From assembly GCA_022478985.1 (NCBI GenBank), contig JAKSZP010014463.1:186001-250000 (forward strand): a stretch of 64,000 nucleotides of DNA. Direction: 5' to 3'. The DNA is from Massospora cicadina (lineage: Eukaryota > Entomophthoromycota > Entomophthoromycetes > Entomophthorales > Entomophthoraceae). The notes beneath the pieces are model-generated. The model did no database searches and had not been told where the DNA came from. It saw only the letters and a program-made list of their open reading frames with translations. The translations under genes and the position numbers were made by a program. How positions within the stretch are numbered: position 1 is the stretch's first letter; the number at the start of each line of letters is the position of its first letter. Below are positions 57,181-64,000 of this stretch, in pieces.

Positions 57181-58340
57181 GATGCATAATCCCACGTGAA
57201 CATCCCAAGTCATGGCCATCAGATGCAAAGATGCTTTGGTATTTGCAAACAGATCCATCACCCCATCCTTAAGATCCTCCAACAGGCCAATTAGAGCCTC
57301 ACATGGAACCACAGTCATTGTTCTGGATGAGGCTTTTAATGGTAGCCCAAGATCATCCCATGAACCAAAGTCTAGTATCTGATGAACCTCATCAATAGGA
57401 GCCAGATACAGATAAGCCACCACTTGATGCCTTTGCTTCTTCATAGATTCCTTCTGCAGGTTGGATATCAATACCTTCACTTCTTCCTGCCCTAGTAACA
57501 GGAGCCCAGGAGCCACATGGGGTTTAAGCTGCAATTGCTGATAGGGTCTGATAATCTCACTGTATAGACCTTACAGGATACCTATTTCGAGCTCCATCCC
57601 TATTATAACCTGATGCTTAGAAGGCATGCTTAAAGCACTCACCGCTCACAGTGGAATAACATAATACTCTCAAATCTGATTAGGAAGCGCTCAGGTACTC
57701 CGCTTCATCCACCAATATTGAACAGAAATTACCCCATCACTGTATGCAAGATTAATTTGGCTGGAGTGGATGGAGTATTTGGGATTCCACTGAAGGTGAA
57801 GTAAATGGGGATCTGTTGGCCTAGAATTTTTATGGTTTCTTCCGCCATATTGACCACTGCCCCAAATCGCCACATGAATGCAGTTCCAATCAGCATGTCA
57901 TAGTTTATTAGGTAGAACCACAGCAGGAGCAGATGCCCCAACTGACCCAAACCTCAAAGGCAGTGCACTGTAAGCAGCCTCTGACACAGTGCTCTGTGCC
58001 CCTGCGGTCCCATACACTACCTGGTGTTCTACATCAGGCTACACCGGGAACTTAGCTATAATCTTGGTGGAAATTATATTTATGGGAGCACCAGTATCAA
58101 TAATTGCCCTAATTTTGACATTTTGTAAAAGAATGTCACAGTATGTACACTCCAAATAAAAAGAACTGTTGGTGCAAATTACATAAACATCAAAGGACTT
58201 TTGGTTATTTAGAAAAGTGAGAACACCAGCACTGACATGTGGAAACTCCTGGGCAATTTTCTCTACTGGAATCGCCACGTCACCCCCTCTAAAGATGCAA
58301 CATGTGTTGATAGTTTGCCGCCAACAGTACCATTTCACTT
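57175..58340 (-). pseudogene. E protease and PR-RT linker
   Basis: The frame 58338-58039 ends with AIIDTGAPINIIS, an intact retropepsin active-site loop (about 58095-58057). The following part, 57950-57690, carries the rest of the protease in a shifted frame (MLIGTAFMWRFGAVVN). 57534-57175 is a 119-codon linker before RT. Only element in the window where DTGA is preserved. Confidence 0.75.
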
Positions 58341-58599
58341 AAGGATTTGCCAGATGTATGACTTTTTCACCTCTTGGCGGAACTCCATGTCTGCGTTATT
58401 GGGGTCTCTTCCTCAGCTTGAGGCCAATATATCATAAGGGATATGTTGATACAATAAATCATCGTATTGAGTCCCAAAACTGAACTTAAGTGACTCATGG
58501 GAATCCTCAGGGACAATTAGATTTGAGTTAGCAGAAGTAGAGCGTCCCATCACTACTCCTCTTGTCATTTTCCCTGTTCATTTGGGGCAAAAGATACTG

Positions 58600-59340
58600 C
58601 ATGGACATCCAGTTTTCCTGGACAGCTAGCCGTATATTGGCCTCGTTGGCCACATAATAAACAAGAATTAGTAAATGACACATGTCTTTGAATTCCCCCA
58701 TAGACCCAGGTCTGAAATTAATAGCTGGATTTTAATGTGGCCAAGGGAGAACTGGCTGAGTAAAATGGGGGTGGAAAGGACTTTCCAGAGCATTAAGTGA
58801 ATGATCATTCCCTTGCATATTGCAATCAAGTCATTTTTGTCCCATATCCAGTGGAGATTTGGTGGTGGTTGTGGGGGCTTTCCATTTCACATTGGTAGCA
58901 CCAAAAGTGAAAGATAGATGGCGCAAGTGACTAACAATTTTTTTAACTCTGCATCCTCCCAAAGAATTTAGGACATATCGTTATACAGTTCTAGATATGG
59001 CTTAACAGCTGCCATCATTGATATGCACACCTCCTCATTAGTTAAGGTATTTGCTCCCAAAAGCACATGAGACTCAGCTGTGAAACGCTCCACAAACTCC
59101 ACTAAAGACTCATCTTTGTGAAAAGCTGTTGTCAAAAACTCTGCCTTGCACTGAGCCAATTTCGCCTTGCCCCCAAACAGACGGATCACAGTCTCCTTCA
59201 CCTCTGGTAGGATACAGTACTATTTTCAAGGTAACATGTGACCTGGTCAGCACTTGCAACGTCCAAAGCAGATAACAACAGTTTGGCTTTCCACCAATCA
59301 GAAGCCCCCTCCACTTCAAATTAAACCACTTAAAAATCCA
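58600..59340 (-). pseudogene. E gag with altered zinc knuckle
   Basis: Capsid part: frames 59319-59110 and 59201-58968 (FGGKAKLAQCKAEFLTTAFH, then ESLVEFVERFTAESHVLLG), equivalent to B1 gag 7260-7420. The nucleocapsid knuckle at 58672-58628 reads CLLCGQRGQYTASC: C-x2-C-x4-Q-x4-C, with the histidine replaced by glutamine. Frames are interrupted. Confidence 0.72.
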
Positions 59341-59703
59341 AGTATATTACATTGCGTTTAAATGGGGAAAGCTGGCCAATGAAAATACCTTCCTCCCCAG
59401 CACAACTATCCCATTTGCTCTCTGCACAGTATAGCCGCTCTGTAGTATCACTCAAGAGGTTGGCAAGTTGGTTTGTTGGACCCCCACCAGGTGCAGTTGG
59501 TAGAAGGTCCTGGAAAGCTGCTCAGTTGTACTTTTATTCTCTCAGAAAAGCACTTTTTGAGCCTGAAGTAGTGTATCCAAGTTAAGCTTCATTTCCGCAT
59601 ATTGAGATAATTAAATTAACTTAGATAGTACCTCGTCAATATGAGCCAGTTGCACCATGGCATAGGCGAATATAAACTTTTATTAAGAAGTTGATCAATG
59701 GGC

Positions 59704-59721
59704 CCCCTGTAGTGAGCACCA
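59704..59721 (-). other. E primer-binding site
   Basis: Minus-strand TGGTGCTCACTACAGGGG, one base after the 5' LTR. Identical to the B2 site at 34812-34829. Confidence 0.75.
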
Positions 59722-59722
59722 C

Positions 59723-60387
59723 TGCTAAAATTTGGCGGATTTGCTTTATTTGCTGAACGAGTTGTACAGGGTAAAACCCACTGAGCAACGTATGAGCAAT
59801 ATGAGGATCGCTGGCCCTCTACAATTATTTTTATTTAACAGAGGCAATCTTTTATTACTCAAGGTGGGTCAACCTTGGGACAAATATACCACACCGAGAA
59901 ATTTATAGCCAGTACAGGTTTCAAACTCAAAACCTGCACTAGGGGTGGAAGCAGCTTTACCCGCTTGGCTAACCACCCTTGGCCCTCTACAATTAATAAC
60001 ATTAAAGACTCTATAAGGAGCTACTGCCCTGATGATAACACTTTATTTAATAATAAACTACAGCTACCTCTTTTACTCTTTCCTACTCTTCTCTTTCTTT
60101 GTAAAAAACCCTACCCTTCTCACTCTCAAGCTCAACTATTATTCCTCATTATTCCTCAGCGGATTAAACATGCTCTTCTCAGTAATTCCCTATTCACTAT
60201 TATCTAAAGGTTTCATTTAAACATTGAGGCTTTTGCAGAGTTCCCTCGATTTTCTGAACCATAATTGCTTTGATCAATTTACTTCACCTAGACATAATCT
60301 TTTGCTCAACCTTGAGGCTTGCTTCCAATCTAGATTATGTTCCGCCAAAACTATGTCTTATTGTCCATTAATATTAAAGTCTTGACA
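59723..60387 (-). repeat. E 5' LTR (carrying a SINE)
   Basis: 665 bp including the insertion at 59828-59979 plus one duplicated copy of its target; about 497 bp without them, matching the 499-bp 3' LTR. Confidence 0.82.
59828..59979 (-). mobile_element. tRNA-derived SINE in E 5' LTR
   Basis: 152-bp insertion absent from the E 3' LTR. Flanked by a 16-bp perfect direct repeat TGGCCCTCTACAATTA (59812-59827, 59980-59995). Minus-strand head: GGGTGGTTAGCCAAGCGGGT, a perfect box A (TAGCCAAGCGG), then AGTTTGAAACC as a near-consensus box B, as in tRNA genes. The 3' end on the minus strand is A-rich (TTAAATAAAAA). Long perfect duplication and A-rich tail indicate LINE-driven retroposition. Confidence 0.78.
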
Positions 60388-61200
60388 TCCACATAGCAAG
60401 CAATCTGTGAGTCCATTGTAATGGAATGAAAGTCTGGTACTGTGACATTATTGAGATTCCCATAATCTATGCATGGGCGTAAGGTGCCATTGATCTTCTC
60501 CACAAAGAGAAGTGGAGCATACTGGGGAGGTACACTGAAATATTGCGCCTTTAGCTAACTGCTCCTTAACCCACACATCTAAGGCCGCTTCCTTACAGTC
60601 AACAGTTAAATAGGGGAAAATATACGCACCATATCAATGGTGAGCTTGAACTTGCAAATTAAACTCTAAATTAGCTGGTAGTACATTGTCTGAAGCCACA
60701 TCAAGCGAGGATTCCAACCCCTCCAAACAGGAAAGTAAGGGTACCTCCAGAGAGGGCTTCAGCAACAGAGCAAGACGGAGAGTGTGGATATTGGGCCTGT
60801 GGGGAAGATTGCCTTGAGAGCTCGCTTCAGACAAAGGGACAACTAATATATTACCATTCTAAAAAGTTAAGGACAAGGTATGTTTTTCAAGTTGGTCCCG
60901 ATGTCAAACTTTCACCACCACTCTACTCCCAAAATAATGGGTAAAGAAAGTTTTTAGTTGCTTGGAAACGGTCCGCCAAATGATATTGGCCAACTTGATA
61001 ATCTACTAACCCCAGAACCTTCAGCGTGGGATTACCTTGGGAAGCCCCTCCCCTAACCATACCACCTGGCAAGTAACTCACTCAAGATATTCAGCTAGGT
61101 CTTGGTCTATAAACTTCTCAGGCTTTGATATCCACCAAAATCGTTATGCTGATTTTCCCTAAAGTGGATGAAAGGGTAGCAGTCAACAAAAATATCCATA
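60388..61200 (-). pseudogene. C3 protease and RT start
   Basis: Right of E, the RT N-terminal blocks (60600-60393) parallel C2 30745-30520. The protease region (about 61170-60830) keeps GGMVRGGASQGNPTLKV- and LVDYQVGQYHL-like segments as in C1 and C2, but the active-site loop reads DIKA instead of DTGA (about 61130). Many frame breaks. Confidence 0.7.
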
Positions 61201-61952
61201 ATGGATTTATTCAAATCAGAAAACGCCAACGCTTACCAGAAAATTCTCTATCAGGCATAAGCTTGCCTCCAGGGTATGTTTTTGCATCATATAATGGAGA
61301 GGAATAATTGGCCACTTTTACTACTGATGCCACATATCCCACCATATCTTCAGCAGCTGCATGAATATTTATATTGCAAAAGTAACTCCTTTTACACCGC
61401 CTGTGTTCTGAGGCTCATGGTAGGGGTCAAGCGCAGGTTCTCTGTGGTGATATGGTATACGGAAATGGATTCCAAACTAACGCCACAAGAGACGATATTT
61501 GGCTCATTTTTATATATGGACTAGCGTTATAAAACGCGTTTTGGGCCATGAACGACCCCATACTCAATTTGGCGGTGGGTTATGCATTTTTATCCAAGGC
61601 CATCACCACCAGACCTTTTGTCAATGATCCTGTCTGCACCATCCAAACGCAGTGCTGAGAAAAAATCATTTTAATTAAATTGTTTTTGTCAATTTTGGGG
61701 GAAAGTTGGGGAATCATGACACCCAGATCACAAAACGTACAAATTTACCAGGTATGATAAAGAAGGGTGGGTACTTCCCAGTTGGAGGTAGCAAGAATAA
61801 TGCTGAGACGCACCAACCATTGGACAAATGAGAATATGGTGGTGAGCCCCATAGTGACTGTGATCAATGGCTGGCGCACCAATTCACACAATTAGCAAAA
61901 GTCCCACATGGATAATTCTAGTGCAAGCAAAGTAGTTTGGTTGGTCATCTAA
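61200..61952 (-). other. C3 leader between 5' LTR and protease
   Basis: About 750 bases, alignable with the C1 leader (GACTTTTGC, CTCACCAC, TATTCTTGCTACCTC, CATGATTCCCC and AAAACGCGTTTTATAACG on the minus strand). No gag motifs. Confidence 0.5.
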
Positions 61953-62843
61953 TGTCAAGAAAGTATCTGTAACCCTCTCGTTCCCTGAGAGGTGGTGCAG
62001 GCTGCACAGCCACACCATCAGGGAAGTAGTCATTAGTAAGACTGTAAACAGAGCAGCGCAAAGGGTGCTGGAGCTAAGTGGACCCAGGTCAAGAGTGTAC
62101 AATGTGGTATACAGTAGAAGATAGCAAACATACAACAAAACTTGGTTGGACCCCATAGGGGATTCCATAACCAAGTGGAGATCTGTGCTGGAGCGCTTGG
62201 GAGCCTTGATCTGGAGGGGATTTGGGCGGCTCTGTGGTGCACCAGATATAGTTGATTTTTTTGTTAAAATAAAATGGCCAACGTTGTTAGAGACCTCCTC
62301 AAGAAGGTTCGCGCATAAGTTTGCCCAAGGAACCATATTAAAAAAGTAAACTAAAAGGATTTTACTATTAGGAAGACAAGCAACGAAGAAAGTTGGCCTT
62401 GAGAACCATACTTTAAACAATGGGAGGTAAGTCGTCAATTGGGGGAAATGGTGCCAAGTCTAAGTGAACCAATAGGCGCACTCTACCATCAGCCATGGTA
62501 CTATAGCTCAAGATTGACCAAACTCAAGTTATTGATTGTAGGTCAAGCCAACTTAATTTGGCAATATTGAATTTGAAATAGTTTTAAACCTCCATTCTCC
62601 AATCAACCAAATTGAACTGTCATCATTAAGAAGATAGCTAGTGCGTTTTAACGCCCTTGCTGTAACACAGGGCTAAGCATCACGAACATCCCCTGGACCA
62701 ACCTGGGCATATATAGCCTGCACCCAGCGTTGGTCCAAGGTATGCTAAGTCAGGGATGTTCTGAAGCTTGACCTTTTTGGACTCCTGACGTCCAGTCTTA
62801 TCTTTGCAGTTGGTTCCCTCAATCATGTCATGTAGCCATGACA
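61953..62843 (-). repeat. C3 5' LTR
   Basis: 891 bp, TGTCAAGAAAGTATCTG...CATGACA. Contains the minus-strand coding tail HDMIEGTNCKDKTGRQE, equivalent to that in C1 LTRs. Confidence 0.85.
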
Positions 62844-62848
62844 AGATT

Positions 62849-63482
62849 AGTATAATTAATCTACTGGAGTCGGTAAAAGGCATTGGGACACACTCTTTAG
62901 AAATCTAATATAGGAAAGTTCATGACCAAGTTGGCAGTGGAAGCTGAATAGGTAGATGAAATAATCACAATTTCAGATAGCTTCTAAGGGCTAACCGCAT
63001 TGGTGATGAATGCCATTCCTATTGGGGCGCCAATGGAAGAGTTGGGCTCTAAATTCCCCTATCTAATTTACTTAAATTTAACCAATAAAGATAGGTCATT
63101 TTGTAAGATATATGGATAGACATAAAATTTTATCATGCTCTTATAATTAGAGTGGATAAGATAGTTTTCTCTTATTTTTTTGTCTTATGCCAACTCTTGT
63201 TATACAAGTTGAAAGGTTAGTTTTTTCTTTTTCAAGTGGTTCTCAAGTACTCAAATGGAAAAGTAAAAGTGATTGGTTCCCTGTTGTTCAGAAGTGCCTT
63301 CAAGTTACCATAAGGAAGAGCGTTAGAACATGTCTAGAAGTAGATATTTACTCATATTGGTTATGAAGAGCTCAACTAGGATAATTGTCTTCATACAAAT
63401 ATAAACGTTACCCATAATTATTATAATCAACAATATTCAATGCACACCTCAAACCTGTGCAGCAAACATTGTAAAAGTTTAT
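62849..63482 (+). repeat. B3 5' LTR, right part
   Basis: Continues the LTR after C3. Matches B2 34185-34809: ATTGGGGCGCCAATGGAAG, TTAGAGT, CAGAAGT, GAGCTCAACTAGGA and CAACCTGTGCAG-like blocks. The primer site follows at 63485. Confidence 0.65.
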
Positions 63483-64000
63483 ATCTGGTGATCACTACAT
63501 GGGTAGTTGAGTTTTCAGGCTAGATATGAAATTAAAATTATCAGCGCAATGTCATACAACATTTACTTTGGAAGTTGAGGATGTAACTAGAAATATGAAC
63601 AAGAATATGCTGGTCTGGCGTCAAAATTGGCCTAATTACCTCAATAATGAGTGACTAAATCTGAGGAAGAAATAGAACAAGTTGCAAAGGTCAACAATGA
63701 TTTTTGTGGGAAAGTCACCTCCTTGAAGTTGGAGGAGACTGAATTAACTAAAGGGTTAATGTTCCAAAAGGCTTCCTGGAAAACAGATAAAGAACAAATC
63801 TAATGAATTCAGGTTGATGTAGCGCAAATCATAAAGAGTTTACAAGAGCATAAAATTATAAGTGAATTTGCACCCAGATGGAGGTGGATGGAGCCAACAA
63901 CAAGTTAGAAAAAAGTTCTACTGGGTATTGCAGCCCCAGTGAATATGCCTGGAACTTTCACCGCAATTTCAGAGATGACCCTTGAGAATACCCCTATTGC
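63483..64000 (+). pseudogene. B3 leader and gag N-terminal part
   Basis: Primer site TGGTGATCACTACATGGG at 63485-63502, then a leader and a gag start with a helical charged segment TKSEEEIEQVAKVNNDF (about 63655-63705), the same as in B1 (6657-6705). GATGGAGGTGGATGGAGC near 63880 matches the other B gag copies. Runs off the right edge. Confidence 0.6.

Larger units (their letters stand above)
54150..60387 (-). mobile_element. Ty3/gypsy element E
   Basis: LTRs 54150-54648 and 59723-60387 (the latter enlarged by a SINE), TG(T/C)TAA...TTGACA. A perfect 5-bp duplication TCCAC lies at 54145-54149 and 60388-60392 inside C3 RT. Minus-strand order from the right: 5' LTR, one-base spacer, primer site TGGTGCTCACTACAGGGG (59721-59704), gag, zinc knuckle, protease, RT, RNase H, integrase, purine tract, 3' LTR. 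No chromodomain seen. Related to the B family by protein layout and primer site. Frames broken but catalytic motifs mostly kept. Confidence 0.88.
50587..62843 (-). mobile_element. Chromodomain Ty3/gypsy element C3, opened by E
   Basis: 3' LTR 50587-51481, 5' LTR 61953-62843. Flanks AGCTT (50582-50586) and AGATT (62844-62848) differ at one base, and B3 LTR sequence continues on both sides. Minus-strand order from the right: 5' LTR, short leader, protease, RT start, [E], RT, RNase H, integrase, chromodomain, 3' LTR. More decayed than C2; canonical gag is absent. Confidence 0.85.
49855..64000 (+). mobile_element. Ty3/gypsy element B3, opened by C3
   Basis: The 5' LTR is in two parts, 49855-50586 and 62849-63482, separated by element C3 and carrying a SINE in the first part. 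The primer site TGGTGATCACTACATGGG follows at 63485, then the gag N-terminal region to the window end. The two LTR parts join at AGCTT/AGATT when aligned with B2 (about 34167). The 3' part is beyond the window. Confidence 0.75.

Noticed and set aside
1..64000. CRISPR arrays, rRNA genes, bacterial-type operons
   Set aside because: None present: no regularly spaced short repeats, no rRNA sequence, and the gene structure is eukaryotic with introns.

Overview
The window is repeat-dominated eukaryotic nuclear DNA, most likely fungal. The only host-type gene I can support is a five-exon NADH-cytochrome b5 reductase (45196-46234, +) with small introns and a fungal-type sequence ending in FKF. Nearly everything else is a nested pile of decayed transposable elements. 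Chromodomain Ty3/gypsy elements, a LINE, a Tc1/mariner derivative, tRNA-derived SINEs and a Helitron whose helicase looks like arthropod copies suggest a TE-inflated fungal genome. An insect-associated lineage such as Entomophthorales is a plausible guess, but only inference.

Layout, left to right. 1-3700: LINE on the minus strand (ORF1-like, endonuclease, RT), with its 3' end outside the window. 3750-5355: unassigned. 5356-9600: Ty3/gypsy element B1 (+; LTR, gag, protease, start of RT). 10190-34860: Ty3/gypsy element B2 (+), opened by two insertions. The first is C1 (10923-22261, -), a chromodomain element whose own left LTR is split by D (11370-16687, +). The second is C2 (27010-33532, -), which contains a palindromic Tc1/mariner element (30766-31319). 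35690-36066: repeat H1. 36067-42083: Ty3/gypsy element F (+), interrupted by G (36933-40544, -), an LTR element with no recognisable coding domains. 42380-44373: repeat H2 and Helitron H3 with a PIF1-type helicase tail. 45196-46234: b5 reductase. 46240-49854: AT-rich, no supported gene. 49855-64000: element B3 (+), whose 5' LTR carries a SINE and is split by chromovirus C3 (50587-62843, -). C3 is split by E (54150-60387, -), whose 5' LTR carries another SINE.

Insertion order can be read from target-site duplications: C2 GCATG/GCATG, E TCCAC/TCCAC, mariner TA/TA, C1 GAGCA/GGGCA, C3 AGCTT/AGATT, D TTAGG/GTAGG, and about 16 bp around the SINE in E. The B elements are the old substrate; C elements landed in them; D, E, the mariner and a SINE landed in C or E.

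All retroelement reading frames carry stops and shifts, so none is predicted to be autonomous, although several keep intact catalytic motifs (YMDD in C2 and C3, YLDD in B2 and E). Recurring architecture: B, E and G share one tRNA-type primer-binding site (TGGTGCTCACTACAGGGG-like). C and D lack a TGG primer site, and their pol frames run on into the 3' LTR.
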